Assembly (NCBI GenBank): GCA_002869565.1
Contig: PKUJ01000017.1
Coordinates: forward strand, 1 to 64,000
Length of the DNA: 64,000 nt
Direction of reading: 5' to 3'
DNA from: Arcobacter sp.
Lineage (GTDB): Bacteria; Campylobacterota; Campylobacteria; Campylobacterales; Arcobacteraceae
Positions 34,316-44,038 of this stretch are shown in pieces. The notes beneath the pieces are model-generated. The model searched no databases. It had not been told where the DNA came from and saw nothing but the letters and a program-made list of their open reading frames with translations. Positions within the stretch are counted from its first letter, which is position 1; each line of letters opens with the position of its first letter. A program made the translations under genes and the position numbers.

Positions 34316-36181
34316 ATGATTAATTCATTGAACGTAGCTTTAAGTGGTCTAAATGCTGCAAAAAATGCAGTTGAAAATGTTTCTAATAATATAGCTAATG
34401 AAAATACTCCTGGATATAAAAAAAGAGTAGTTCAATTAAGTGAACTAGCTACAGTTGATTCTAGGTTTACTGGTCGTGGTGTTAGTTCTGATGAAGCTTA
34501 TAGAATTACGTCTCAATATATGTATGATAATATGTTAAAAGAGAATACAAAATCAGATTATTACGATGAAATATCTTCTATGCTTGGTAATATTGAAGCT
34601 ATGTTTCAAGAAACTGATACAAGTGGATTTTCTAATGAACTAAATAGATATTTTCAAGCTGTTGAAAACTTAAGATCGAATCCAAATTCTGAAATATATA
34701 AATCAAATTTTAAAATGCAAGGTACTTTGATTGTAGATTCTTTACAAAATTTATATTCAAATATTGAAAAACAAGAAGAAATAACTAAAGGAAACTTAAC
34801 AGATAGTGTTGAATCTATAAATTCAATATTAAATGATATAGGTTCAATAAATGAACAAATTGGTCAGTATCGAGTTGCTTCAAATGATTTACTTGATAAA
34901 AGAGACCAGTTAGAAAAAGAGTTATCTTCTTATATTGATATTGAAGTTAATAGAAGTAACGATGAATATGAGTTGAAAATTGGTGGAGCAGTAGCAGTTA
35001 AATATAATACTAATATAAGAGAAGTTAATCTTGTTGAGGAGAATGTTACTCAAGTAGATAGATTTGCAACTATAGATGATCCAATTACAAGAAATCCAAT
35101 TGATAGTATTAGTGATAGTGTAGCTTTAGATGCAGATGATGTTATAACTTACAAATTTAATAATGAATATGAAGTCTCTGTTAAAATTGGTGAAGCTGTA
35201 TTAGATCCTAATAATAATCCTGTGGATTTAGGAAATGGTACAAATATAGTTGATGCATCAAATTTTATTAGAGCATTATCTTATAAAATAAATAATCATG
35301 CTCAAATATCCGAAAGTGTAGCTGCCTTCAATGGAAATTATGATTTAGATGCAAATGGTAATAAAGTTACAACTACAACATCAGACAAGTTTTTAGTTGT
35401 TGAATCAAAACTAGAAGGTACAGATGGTTCTTTTGAAGGAAGGATTGCTGTAACTAAAATGACTGGTACTACAGTTGATAGTAAAGATACTATTTCTAAA
35501 GATACGCAGCAAAGTACTGAATCAGAAGATAAAGTATATTTAGCTGTTTATGATAGTGAGATTAGTGTTAAGTCTGGTTCAGTAAAAGCACAAGTAGATA
35601 ATTTAACATCATCATCTTTTAATAATAAAATAGTAGATTATAAGAATAAACTAGATGATTTTGCTAGAGCATTAAGTGATATGTATGATAAATTTGTAAA
35701 AACGGGTACCGATGAATATCTTTACGGTCATATGGCAACAGATTCATATAATGGAACAGAAGCTGTTACTGAACTAAATTTATTTAGTGGTGGAGATGTT
35801 ATGTCTCTAAAATTTAATGAAGCTGCCGTTGATAGTTTAGTTCAAAGTGATTTAGATTATATTTCTAAAATTCAGTGGAAACAAGATATTGGATTTGATG
35901 GTCTTGCACAAGATGGAAATAGTAGTACTAAGACATCATTTTCTGAATTTTATCAAGAAATACGAGTAAATATATCTTCTGATAAAGAAAAAAATGATTT
36001 TCTTTTAAAAACACAAGATGCAGTTTTTGAATCATTGCGATCTAATTATGATCAACTAACAAAAGTTGATAGTGATGAAGAAATGGTAAATTTAATTAAA
36101 TTTCAAGCAGCATATACAGCTAATGCAAAAATAATAACAGTTGTAGATGAAATGCTTCAAACAATCCTAAATCTTAGGTAA
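34316..36181 (+). CDS. flgK: Hook-associated protein 1 FlgK
   Basis: 621 residues. The N-terminal helix has the rod/hook signature ALSGLNAAKNAVENVSNNIANENTPGYKKR and the C-terminal helix FQAAYTANAKIITVVDEMLQTILNLR, which pair in the D0 domain. The middle is a variable surface region. FlgK joins hook to filament. fliD follows after 12 bp. Confidence 0.95.
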   Translation: MINSLNVALSGLNAAKNAVENVSNNIANENTPGYKKRVVQLSELATVDSRFTGRGVSSDEAYRITSQYMYDNMLKENTKSDYYDEISSMLGNIEAMFQETDTSGFSNELNRYFQAVENLRSNPNSEIYKSNFKMQGTLIVDSLQNLYSNIEKQEEITKGNLTDSVESINSILNDIGSINEQIGQYRVASNDLLDKRDQLEKELSSYIDIEVNRSNDEYELKIGGAVAVKYNTNIREVNLVEENVTQVDRFATIDDPITRNPIDSISDSVALDADDVITYKFNNEYEVSVKIGEAVLDPNNNPVDLGNGTNIVDASNFIRALSYKINNHAQISESVAAFNGNYDLDANGNKVTTTTSDKFLVVESKLEGTDGSFEGRIAVTKMTGTTVDSKDTISKDTQQSTESEDKVYLAVYDSEISVKSGSVKAQVDNLTSSSFNNKIVDYKNKLDDFARALSDMYDKFVKTGTDEYLYGHMATDSYNGTEAVTELNLFSGGDVMSLKFNEAAVDSLVQSDLDYISKIQWKQDIGFDGLAQDGNSSTKTSFSEFYQEIRVNISSDKEKNDFLLKTQDAVFESLRSNYDQLTKVDSDEEMVNLIKFQAAYTANAKIITVVDEMLQTILNLR

Positions 36182-36193
36182 TAGGAGGCTATT

Positions 36194-37579
36194 ATGGCTG
36201 AAGGTGTATTAGGTTTAGGAAGTGGTCAAGCTGCTTCTTTAAACAATGAATTAATTGATAAGTTAAAAAGTGCCGAAAGAGTTGCAAAAGTTGAACCTCT
36301 TGAAACAGCAATAGAAGAGATTACCAAAGAAGGTGGTGAATCTGAGAAGATTGCTGAAATTATTGTAAAAGCAAATGAGTTATTAGATTCTATTAAATCT
36401 TTTGATTTATATGTTTCTGGTGGTGTTTCTGCTTTTGATCAAAAAAGTGCAAATGTTTCAGGAACTTCTGCAACTTTTGATGCGGCTGACGAAACAAAGT
36501 TAAATATTGGGACAACTAATGTAACAATTACTACATTAGCAAAAAGAGATGTATTTCAGTCAAGTGCCGTTGATGCTACAGTAAAAGATACTGCTCTTGG
36601 GGCTGAAAGTTTAGTTATTGCCCTTGCTGGAACTGATGGCTTATATTCAAATAGTTATACTTTTGATACAACTGATAAAACATATTCTCAACTTGCAGAT
36701 GAAATAAATTTAAATAGTGATCTAACTGCGTCAGTTGAACAAGTAGGGGATGATTCTTACAGATTAGTAATTAAAAGTGCAGAGTCTGGAACTGCAAATG
36801 CTCTACAAATAACAGGAACTGCTAGTCAAACTTTAGGTTATACAAGTGATGGTACAACTGAAATAGTTGGTGCAAATATTCAAGAGGCTACAAATTTAGC
36901 AGCAACAGTAAATGGAATTGCATATGATGTGTCTTCAAATGTAATAACAGTAGATGGTGGCTTAAAAATAACAGCAGTTGAAGAAGGTGATTCAACAATC
37001 TCAGTACAAAAAGATTCAACTGTTATTACTCCAGCTCTTGAAAATTTTGCAATGAAATATAATGAATTAGTTGCATTAATAGATACAGAAATATATTCTG
37101 CTGATAGTACAATAGAAGATAAGTCTACGTTAAGAACAATGATGGAAGGGATTAAAGAAAAACTTTTTGGTTCTTATGGAGCAGATGATTCCTTGAGTTT
37201 ATTTAGTATTGGTTTTGAACTTGATAAAAGTGGACTTTTAACAATAGATTCTGCAAGATTAAGTGAAGTTGTAGAAAATAATTTGGATGACTTAAAATCG
37301 CTTTTCCTTGGTGTTGCTGAAGATGAGGGATTAGGTACTCAACTTAAAACGTATCTGGATGATTTAGATTCTTTTAGTGGTGTCCTAACTAAATACCAGG
37401 AGAATATGGTTTCTAGAAAAGAATCACTTGAGTTAGAAAAAGAAAAAGCAATTGAAGCTTTAGATAATAAATATTCTCAATTATCACAACAATTTGCAGC
37501 TTATGGTACAATTATTAACCAGTTTGAAGCACAATTTTCTGGACTTAGTTTAATGATTGAGCAATCTACTGCAGGATAA
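36194..37579 (+). CDS. fliD: Filament cap protein FliD (hook-associated protein 2)
   Basis: 461 residues. The N-terminal segment starts GVLGLGSGQAASLNNELIDKLKSAE. The FliD_N region includes the TVTGDKVKVEF-like VTITTLAKRDVFQS. The C-terminal FliD_C domain has FAMKYNELVALID and a terminal coiled coil (YQENMVSRKESLELEKEKAIEALDNKYSQL). It caps the growing filament. AGGAG upstream. It is the last gene before a terminator, with fliS on its own promoter. Confidence 0.93.
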   Translation: MAEGVLGLGSGQAASLNNELIDKLKSAERVAKVEPLETAIEEITKEGGESEKIAEIIVKANELLDSIKSFDLYVSGGVSAFDQKSANVSGTSATFDAADETKLNIGTTNVTITTLAKRDVFQSSAVDATVKDTALGAESLVIALAGTDGLYSNSYTFDTTDKTYSQLADEINLNSDLTASVEQVGDDSYRLVIKSAESGTANALQITGTASQTLGYTSDGTTEIVGANIQEATNLAATVNGIAYDVSSNVITVDGGLKITAVEEGDSTISVQKDSTVITPALENFAMKYNELVALIDTEIYSADSTIEDKSTLRTMMEGIKEKLFGSYGADDSLSLFSIGFELDKSGLLTIDSARLSEVVENNLDDLKSLFLGVAEDEGLGTQLKTYLDDLDSFSGVLTKYQENMVSRKESLELEKEKAIEALDNKYSQLSQQFAAYGTIINQFEAQFSGLSLMIEQSTAG

Positions 37580-37587
37580 AATTTTTT

Positions 37588-37618
37588 AAGGCAATAGTAT
37601 TAAATAATTATTGCCTTT
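37588..37618 (+). terminator. Terminator-like hairpin after fliD
   Basis: AAGGCAATA (37588-37596) pairs with TATTGCCTT (37609-37617), 8 bp after the fliD stop. The loop is long and the T-run short. Confidence 0.6.
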
Positions 37619-37667
37619 ACACTAAATAACTTTTTTTAAGTAAACATGTAATATACTATTCCCACAA

Positions 37668-37673
37668 TATAAT
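37668..37673 (+). promoter_or_regulatory. -10 box of fliS
   Basis: TATAAT 15 bp before the fliS start, after the hairpin. A short leader with GGAG (37677-37681) follows. Confidence 0.45.
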
Positions 37674-37688
37674 TTTTGGAGTTAGTTC

Positions 37689-38045
37689 ATGGGAATTGAA
37701 GCATACCAACAACAAAGTGCTGTATCAGATGATCCATATTTATTAGTATTAAAACTTTATGAAGGATTATTAAAATATCTTTCATTTGTCAAAAATTCTA
37801 TGGAAAATGGAGAAATTGAATCTAAGTTTACTTATATTAATAAATCTGTTGCTATCTTTGATGAATTAAGAAATGTACTTGATTTTGATGGTGGAGATGT
37901 TGCATATTATTTAGATGGTTTGTATTTATACCAAATAGAAACATTGTTTAGTGCAGGAATTGATGATAATGTTAATTCTATTAATCAAGTGATGAAAGTA
38001 GTTCAAGGTTTAATTGACGCATGGAAAGAAGAAACAGGTCTTTAA
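37689..38045 (+). CDS. fliS: Flagellin export chaperone FliS
   Basis: 118 residues, mostly helical, with the FliS pattern: YQQQ near the start, then DPYLLVLKLYEGLLKYL and AIFDELRNVLDFDGGDVAYYLDGLYLYQIETL. It keeps flagellin unpolymerised in the cytoplasm before export. It overlaps the next gene by 25 bp. Confidence 0.93.
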   Translation: MGIEAYQQQSAVSDDPYLLVLKLYEGLLKYLSFVKNSMENGEIESKFTYINKSVAIFDELRNVLDFDGGDVAYYLDGLYLYQIETLFSAGIDDNVNSINQVMKVVQGLIDAWKEETGL

Positions 38046-38290
38046 AAGCTCTAGAAGAGTTAATATACATTGATTCTCTAGATTCATATGAAAGAGCTGA
38101 TGCTCTTGTCAGATGGAATAATAAATATCTTACAGATAACAAAATAACAGACTTCGATTTAGAATATTCAGATTTAGAAAAACTTCATGAACTATTTTAT
38201 AAAAATATCAATTTTTTAAAAGATCACAAAGAAGAGACTAGAAAAGATATGCTTTCAAATAAAAAAATGAAAAGATTTTTAAACCATTAA
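38021..38290 (+). CDS. FliT-like small protein after fliS
   Basis: 89 residues, all-helical and charged. It overlaps the 3' end of fliS in another frame, with no separate ribosome site, so translation is probably coupled. Position after fliD-fliS is that of fliT, the FliD chaperone, but the sequence alone does not prove it. It overlaps the tilS stop by four bases on the opposite strand. Confidence 0.65.
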   Translation: MERRNRSLKALEELIYIDSLDSYERADALVRWNNKYLTDNKITDFDLEYSDLEKLHELFYKNINFLKDHKEETRKDMLSNKKMKRFLNH

Positions 38291-39273
38291 TTCAAAACTT
38301 TAGATATCTCTTCTAAAATATTTTCTTTAAAAATATAAGGTCTTATATTTTTTGGTAATTTTTCTATTCTACATTTCTCTTTAAATTTCTTAGGCATGTT
38401 CTCTTGTATATATGGAGCAATAAATATGTAATCTGAAGTAAGATTAATAGAAATCTTATGGGATACAACGCACTCTTTTTGTTTTATAATTTCATCTCTT
38501 TGTGCTTTAGATAGAAGAAATCCTCTTTTTTTTAAACTTATATCTATAAGTCTAATATTAATATTATCATCATTTTGTAATTTATATAATTCTAAGTCAT
38601 TTTTTGTAAAAAATGGCTCTAGATTTGTATTTAAAGATATTACATCTTTTTTCAGATATTCAAAACTTTTTTTAATTCCACTTTCAAACTCTTCAATAAA
38701 TTGGTTTGCATAGTTTTTTCTAAAATAATTTCTTTTATATTTTTCCTCATAATTACTCTCATCAACAAAATATTGAATTTTATTTTCATCTAAATATTTT
38801 AGTAAATCATTTTTTGATATATTAATAAGTGGTCTACAAATTGTATAGTTATTTTTTTGAGTAAATTCTTCAAATGAGATAAGTTCAGGTAAACCTGCAC
38901 CTTTTGAAAATTGCATTAAAAACCATTCTAGTTTATCATTTAATTGATGTGCGGTGATTAAAGTTTCATAGAAATATTTTTCTATAATTTCTTCAAAGAA
39001 CTTATATCTAATATCTCTAGCTTGTTTTTCAAAATTTGAACTATTTTCTAATTTAACTTCTTTTAGATAAATATTTTTATTGTATTTTTTTGCAAGTTCT
39101 TTTGCATAGGCTACTTCTTTTTTAGATTGTTCTCTTAAATTATAATCAACAATTACAATGTCAAAAGGAATGTTATTTTCAAGAAGTAAAAAAAATAGTG
39201 CAGAAGAATCAACACCACCTGAAAACCCTAAAAGATTTTTATTGGTGCTGATGTTTGAAATTTGAAGAGTCAT
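38287..39273 (-). CDS. tilS: tRNA(Ile)-lysidine synthetase
   Basis: 328 residues of the N-type ATP pyrophosphatase fold with the P-loop SGGVDSSALFFLL (near residue 19), the LITAHQLNDKLEWFLMQFSKGAG segment and IDISLKKRG. It modifies C34 of the AUA-reading tRNA-Ile to lysidine, an essential step. It is shorter than E. coli TilS, as usual in this phylum. Co-transcribed with rimO, whose stop is one base before its start. Confidence 0.93.
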   Translation of the reverse strand: MTLQISNISTNKNLLGFSGGVDSSALFFLLLENNIPFDIVIVDYNLREQSKKEVAYAKELAKKYNKNIYLKEVKLENSSNFEKQARDIRYKFFEEIIEKYFYETLITAHQLNDKLEWFLMQFSKGAGLPELISFEEFTQKNNYTICRPLINISKNDLLKYLDENKIQYFVDESNYEEKYKRNYFRKNYANQFIEEFESGIKKSFEYLKKDVISLNTNLEPFFTKNDLELYKLQNDDNINIRLIDISLKKRGFLLSKAQRDEIIKQKECVVSHKISINLTSDYIFIAPYIQENMPKKFKEKCRIEKLPKNIRPYIFKENILEEISKVLN

Positions 39274-39274
39274 T

Positions 39275-40624
39275 TTATTTAATTACAGTTGCTAGTAATT
39301 TATCTCCAATAAGTTCTGTTATTTTTACAGTATATATTTGTCCAAATTTAAGTTGCTCTGGATTATTTTCATCATATAGTTCATTATCATTAATATAAAT
39401 TTCTCCATCAATATCAGGTGCCCAAGAAGTTTTCCTAGCACTTAATAGATATTCATGTTCATCACTTTCCCGATCAACATAAACTTCAAAAGTTTTGCCT
39501 ATTTCATTTTCTAGTGATTTTTTAGTTGTTTTAGAAATAATCTCTCCTAAAATTTCAGCTCTGGCATCAATTATTTCTTGAGGAACCTTATCCAGTCTAT
39601 TATAGGCACTTGTACCTTCTTCATCAGAATATGAAAATACATTTGCTCTATCAAATTTATAATCTTCAAGATATTTACATAATTCTTCAAAATCATCTTG
39701 TGATTCCCCTGGGTGTCCAACAATAAAAGTTGATCGTACAAAAGAGTTAGGAACTGCTCTCATTGCATCCATTAGTTCTTTTAATTTTTCAACACCTTTC
39801 CCTCTTTTCATAATCTTTAAAAGTTCAGAAGATATATGTTGTAAAGGCATATCAAAATAGTTTTCAAAAACTGGTGAGTTTTTAATTTTTTCTACTAGAC
39901 TTAATTCAGTTGTAGAGGGATAAAGATATAAAATTCTAGCAGTTTTAATTCCTTCAATTTTTTCAACTTCTGAAATTAGTTGTTCTAGTCCATCTTTAAT
40001 ATTTAAATCTCTTAAAAAAGATGATGAGTCTTGAGATACAAAAGAAAAATCGGTATATCCATTTTTAACTAAATTTTGTACCTCTTTTACTAAAGAGTCT
40101 AAAGTTCTAGAATGAAGTTTTCCTTTAAATGCAGGAATTGCACAAAATGAACAAACTTGATTACATCCTTCGCTAAGTTTTACATAAGCATGGTACGATG
40201 AGCCAGTAATAACTCTATCATTATTTTCATTTAGTAAAAATACTTCATCGGTAAATGCAGATCTTTTTTCATTTACAAGGGTGTCAATTTTATCATAATC
40301 ACCAACTCCTGTGAAAATATCTATTTCAGGTAACTCTTTTTGAAGTTCTTCTTTATATCTTTCACTTAAACAACCAGCCATAACAAGAACTGATTCTTCT
40401 TTTCTTTCATCATGAAGATTTAAAATTGTATTAATACTCTCTTCTTTTGCACTATCAATAAATCCACAAGTATTTACGATAATTACATCAGCATTCTCAG
40501 CTTCATTGACTATTTCATAATCTTTTAATTTTCCTAACATAATCTCTGAGTCCACAAGGTTTTTTGTACAACCAAGACTTACTAAATGTAAAGATTTTGT
40601 AGGTTTGTTTTCACTAAATTTCAT
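39275..40624 (-). CDS. rimO: Ribosomal protein S12 methylthiotransferase RimO
   Basis: 449 residues: the N-terminal UPF0004 domain (HLVSLGCTKNLVDSE), the radical-SAM motif CNQVCSFCAIP, and a TRAM domain at the C-terminus (IGKTFEVYVD...ARKTSWAPDIDGEIYI). It methylthiolates an aspartate of ribosomal protein S12. The VSLGCTKNLVDSE start separates it from MiaB. Confidence 0.95.
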   Translation of the reverse strand: MKFSENKPTKSLHLVSLGCTKNLVDSEIMLGKLKDYEIVNEAENADVIIVNTCGFIDSAKEESINTILNLHDERKEESVLVMAGCLSERYKEELQKELPEIDIFTGVGDYDKIDTLVNEKRSAFTDEVFLLNENNDRVITGSSYHAYVKLSEGCNQVCSFCAIPAFKGKLHSRTLDSLVKEVQNLVKNGYTDFSFVSQDSSSFLRDLNIKDGLEQLISEVEKIEGIKTARILYLYPSTTELSLVEKIKNSPVFENYFDMPLQHISSELLKIMKRGKGVEKLKELMDAMRAVPNSFVRSTFIVGHPGESQDDFEELCKYLEDYKFDRANVFSYSDEEGTSAYNRLDKVPQEIIDARAEILGEIISKTTKKSLENEIGKTFEVYVDRESDEHEYLLSARKTSWAPDIDGEIYINDNELYDENNPEQLKFGQIYTVKITELIGDKLLATVIK

Positions 40625-40666
40625 CTATTTCCTATTAGTTTTTCGCAATTTTATCATAAAGTTTGA

Positions 40667-41485
40667 TTAAAGCCAAATATTATCTAAAAGTCTTGTGTTA
40701 TTAAATCTTGCCACGACTAAAATAATAGTATTCCCTATTTCAATTTCTTTTAATTCATTAAACTCTCTATATACAATAGCTACATATTCTACATCGAGAG
40801 TTTCCATAACTTTGTATATTCTTTCTTTTATTACATTTATGTTTTTCTCATCTTTTGCAATAAGTGTTGCAGCTGAATAAAGAGATTTTGAAATAAGCAA
40901 AGAATCCTTTCTTTGAGTAGGATTTAAATAAACATTTCTTGAACTAAGTGCAAGTCCATCAAATTCTCTTACAATATCGCAAGCAACAATATTTATTGGT
41001 AAAAAGAAATCTTTAACCATTTGAGCTATCAAAGCAAGTTGTTGTGCATCTTTTTTCCCAAAATATGCATTTGTTGGTTGGGTAAGACCAAAAAGTTTTA
41101 AAACTACTTGTAATACGCCATCAAAATGCCCAGGTCTTGCTTTTCCTTCTAAAATATAACTTTTATTTGGAGCTTTTAGAAGAATTTCTTCTTTACTATA
41201 TATAGTTGAAATTTCTGGCATAAAAAGATAATCTACTTTACACATTTCACAGATTTTTTTATCTGCCTCATCACGTCTAGGGTATGCAGCTAAATCTTCT
41301 CCTGGTAAAAATTGTGTAGGATTAACAAAAATAGATACAATTACAATATCATTTTCTGTTCTTGCTTTTTTTATAAGTGCAATGTGACCATCATGTAGTG
41401 CTCCCATTGTAGGAACAAATCCAACATTTGAAGTAATGTTTTTTCTAACATCTTGTAACTCTTCAATAGTTTTTAATATTTTCAA
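40667..41485 (-). CDS. panC: Pantothenate synthetase
   Basis: 272 residues with the nucleotidyltransferase motifs PTMGALHDGHIAL, VSIFVNPTQF, YFGKKDAQQL and LALSSRN. It joins pantoate and beta-alanine using ATP, the last step to vitamin B5. It lies upstream of rimO on the minus strand with a 42-bp gap, and an AAGGAA site precedes it. Confidence 0.96.
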   Translation of the reverse strand: MKILKTIEELQDVRKNITSNVGFVPTMGALHDGHIALIKKARTENDIVIVSIFVNPTQFLPGEDLAAYPRRDEADKKICEMCKVDYLFMPEISTIYSKEEILLKAPNKSYILEGKARPGHFDGVLQVVLKLFGLTQPTNAYFGKKDAQQLALIAQMVKDFFLPINIVACDIVREFDGLALSSRNVYLNPTQRKDSLLISKSLYSAATLIAKDEKNINVIKERIYKVMETLDVEYVAIVYREFNELKEIEIGNTIILVVARFNNTRLLDNIWL

Positions 41486-41518
41486 ATATTTTCCTTATTT
41501 AAATTTTATAATTGTATT

Positions 41519-42478
41519 TTATTTTGTGTTAAAATTTGGATTTAGTTTTAGCAAAATTAAATCTGCAAGTAAGTTACCAATTAAGGTTAACATAGCCCCA
41601 ATAATTAGTATTCCCATAATAACTGGATAATCATGACTTAATGCACTGTTAAAAAAAAGTAAACCCATTCCATTAATAGAGAATATCTTTTCTAATATTA
41701 CGGAACCTCCAATGATTCCTGGTAGTGAAAGTCCAAGAAGTGTTATAACAGGTGGATATAAATTTGGTAAAATATAATATCGAAGAATTTGTTTATTATT
41801 TAATCCCCTTGACTTCGCAAAAAATATATAATCAGATTTTAATATTTCTATTGTTAAGGATCTTATATATAAAGTTAAACTTCCGATTCCTCCGAAGGTA
41901 ATTACAAAAATAGGCAAAATTAAATGCCAAGCGAAATCTAGATAGTAAGTTAAACTTCCATCTTCTGGTACAGAGTGCAGTCCTGCAATTGGAACAAGCT
42001 CTAAATTCATTGCAAATATAAGTACAAGTAAAAGGGCTAAATAAAATGAAGGCATTGAAAAACTTAGAAGGGATAATTGTCCTGTAAATTTATCAAAGAT
42101 TGAATTTTTACTTAGTGCAGATTTAATTCCTAAATATAAAGATGTAACAAAAATTAAAAACATAGAAATAATATTAATTGTTAGAGTAATAGGAATCCTA
42201 TCAAGAATTTCAGTTTTAACCATTTCTCCACTTGCAAAAGATATACCAAAATCCAATTGTACAATTGCTCCTATCCAAGAAAAAAACTGCACGTATAACG
42301 GTTTATCAAGACCATAAATAGCTTTTAGTTGGGCAATAGATTCTTCTGTGATATTTGGATTTAATTCCCCACTAGCAAAAAAAGAATTTGGGGCAGCATT
42401 TATTGCAAGGAATGAAATAAGGCTAATTATAAAAAGCATTATAATAAGGTATAATAATTTATTCAAAAATAATCTCAT
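41519..42478 (-). CDS. ABC transporter permease, DppB/OppB type
   Basis: 319 residues and six membrane helices. The N-terminus is the usual peptide-permease form (KLLYLIIMLFIISLISFLAI...LDKPLYVQFFSWIGAIVQLDFGIS). The EAA loop is AKSRGLNNKQILRYYILPN. It belongs to the dipeptide/oligopeptide/nickel family. The partner permease, ATPase and binding protein are not adjacent here, so the system is either split or incomplete. It is divergent from acpS. Confidence 0.9.
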   Translation of the reverse strand: MRLFLNKLLYLIIMLFIISLISFLAINAAPNSFFASGELNPNITEESIAQLKAIYGLDKPLYVQFFSWIGAIVQLDFGISFASGEMVKTEILDRIPITLTINIISMFLIFVTSLYLGIKSALSKNSIFDKFTGQLSLLSFSMPSFYLALLLVLIFAMNLELVPIAGLHSVPEDGSLTYYLDFAWHLILPIFVITFGGIGSLTLYIRSLTIEILKSDYIFFAKSRGLNNKQILRYYILPNLYPPVITLLGLSLPGIIGGSVILEKIFSINGMGLLFFNSALSHDYPVIMGILIIGAMLTLIGNLLADLILLKLNPNFNTK

Positions 42479-42510
42479 AAGTAGGATTATACACTAATTA
42501 GGTTTTAAAA

Positions 42511-42861
42511 ATGATAGGTATAGATGTAACATCGGTTAATAGAATAAAAAATATGTATGAAAAGTTTGGGCGAAAGGCCTATGAGCGCTTTTTAGATGAT
42601 GAAGAAATTGATTTAATCAGACGCCCTGAAACTGCTGCAGGATTTTGGGCTGCCAAAGAAGCAGCAAGTAAAGCCCTTGGAACTGGTATAGGAAAAGAGT
42701 GCTCATTTCATGATATGAAAATTAAAAAAGATAAACTAGGAGCTCCTAAATTGAAATATATAAAAGCTATACGAAAAAAATTTAAAATCAAAAAAACACT
42801 ACTTTCTATAACCCATGATCAAGGTTTAGCAATAGCAGTTGTTCATAATATAAAAAAATAG
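42511..42861 (+). CDS. acpS: Holo-acyl-carrier-protein synthase
   Basis: 116 residues, usual size. Begins IGIDVTSVNRI with the Mg-binding Asp and contains FWAAKEAASKALGTGI and the SITHDQGLAIAVV ending. It transfers phosphopantetheine from CoA to apo-ACP. A -10-like TATACA lies about 20 bp upstream. Its end is 6 bp from the convergent ruvX. Confidence 0.95.
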   Translation: MIGIDVTSVNRIKNMYEKFGRKAYERFLDDEEIDLIRRPETAAGFWAAKEAASKALGTGIGKECSFHDMKIKKDKLGAPKLKYIKAIRKKFKIKKTLLSITHDQGLAIAVVHNIKK

Positions 42862-42867
42862 AACTTT

Positions 42868-43248
42868 TTATTTTTCATTTAAATATCGTTCAAGTATAAT
42901 CTTTGCAGCAAGGGAATCTATTCTTCCATCTCTTTTATATTTGATTTCCCCTTTTATTAAATCTTCTGCTTCTATTGAACTCATATTTTCTTCTTGAAAT
43001 ATAATTTCTTTATCAAAGTCTAAAAGATTTATGAAATTAGTAATTCTTTTTTGCATATCTTCACTTGCACTTGGAAATCCAACGACTAACTTTTCAATTT
43101 CCCACTCATTTAAAACTTTTAAAACATCATTTGAAGCTTGATTTCTATTCTTTCGTAAAACAGCAGGGATAGGTGTAACTATGCCACTTTGTAATGATAT
43201 TGCCATTCCAATTCTTTTAAGACCTATATCAATGCAAGCAAGTTTCAA
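42868..43248 (-). CDS. ruvX: RuvX/YqgF-type resolvase-like nuclease
   Basis: 126 residues with the RNase H-like YqgF pattern: CIDIGLKRIGMAIS (first catalytic Asp), KLVVGFPSA, IIFQEENMSSIEAE and DSLAAKIILERYL. Family members act in 16S rRNA 5' processing and were proposed as Holliday junction resolvases. It is separated from serB by a 66-bp divergent gap. Confidence 0.9.
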   Translation of the reverse strand: MKLACIDIGLKRIGMAISLQSGIVTPIPAVLRKNRNQASNDVLKVLNEWEIEKLVVGFPSASEDMQKRITNFINLLDFDKEIIFQEENMSSIEAEDLIKGEIKYKRDGRIDSLAAKIILERYLNEK

Positions 43249-43314
43249 TCAGTTTCCTTTAGTAAAATTTGGGTACTATTATATCCTTAAAAGAATAAAA
43301 CTAGGAAAGCATAC

Positions 43315-43935
43315 ATGAAATTAGCTGTTTTTGATTTTGATTCAACCCTTATGGATGGTGAAACAATTGACTTTTTAGCAAAGCCTTTAGGTTTAGAAGA
43401 AAAAGTTGCAGGAATAACTGAAAAAGCGATGGCTGGAGAACTTGATTTTTTTGAATCTTTAATTGAGCGTGTTGCTTTATTAAAAGGTTTAGAGTATTCA
43501 AAAGCTGTTGAAATTTGTCAAGATTTACCTCTTATGCCAGGGGCTTATGAAACTATACGTGAGCTTAAAAGACAGGGATACAAAGTAGTTTGTTTTTCAG
43601 GTGGCTTTAGAATTGGTACAAGCCCTGCAAAAGAAAAATTAGGGCTCGATGCAGATTTTTCAAATATTTTACATGAAAAGAATGGAATTTTAACTGGTCT
43701 TGTTGGTGGAGATATGATGTTTGGCTTCTCTAAAGGGGATATGATTCAAAGAGTACAATCTATGCTTGGAGTTTCAAAAGAGAATACTTTAGTAGCAGGT
43801 GATGGTGCTAATGATGTTTCTATGTTTGCATATGCAGATAAAAGAGTTGCTTTTTGTGCAAGAGAGATTCTAAAAAAAGAAGCTAATATTATTGTTGATA
43901 CAAAAGATTTAACAAAAATATTAGATCACATATAA
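43315..43935 (+). CDS. serB: Phosphoserine phosphatase
   Basis: 206-residue HAD-family enzyme: motif I DFDSTLMDGETID, motif II FSGGFRIG, motif III/IV GDGANDVSMF. This matches the catalytic part of SerB without an ACT extension. It makes serine from phosphoserine. TATTATATCC and ACTAGGA lie upstream. Confidence 0.92.
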   Translation: MKLAVFDFDSTLMDGETIDFLAKPLGLEEKVAGITEKAMAGELDFFESLIERVALLKGLEYSKAVEICQDLPLMPGAYETIRELKRQGYKVVCFSGGFRIGTSPAKEKLGLDADFSNILHEKNGILTGLVGGDMMFGFSKGDMIQRVQSMLGVSKENTLVAGDGANDVSMFAYADKRVAFCAREILKKEANIIVDTKDLTKILDHI

Positions 43936-43966
43936 AATATGAAATACAATATAATAGGCTTTATTC

Positions 43967-44020
43967 TTAAAGCCCTTCAATAAAAAAATATAAAAGGTTT
44001 CCCTTTAAATTAAGGGAACC
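43967..44020 (+). other. Two hairpins between serB and tal
   Basis: GGCTTT/AAAGCC (43967-43972 with 43979-43984) may end serB. A second, stronger hairpin, GGTTTCCCTT with AAGGGAACC (43996-44005 and 44012-44020, one bulge), lies 19 bp before the tal start and could act in its leader. Neither has a clear T-run. Confidence 0.45.
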
Positions 44021-44038
44021 AATTTAAAGGAACAAATA

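Noticed and set aside
38021-38290. FliT-like frame dismissed at first as an overlap artefact of fliS
   Set aside because: I withdrew the dismissal: it extends 245 bases past fliS as the only open frame there, has plausible helical protein composition, and sits at the usual fliT position, so it is kept with moderate confidence.
43967-44020. Riboswitch before tal
   Set aside because: Only two simple hairpins are present. The conserved multi-stem arrangement of known riboswitch classes is absent.
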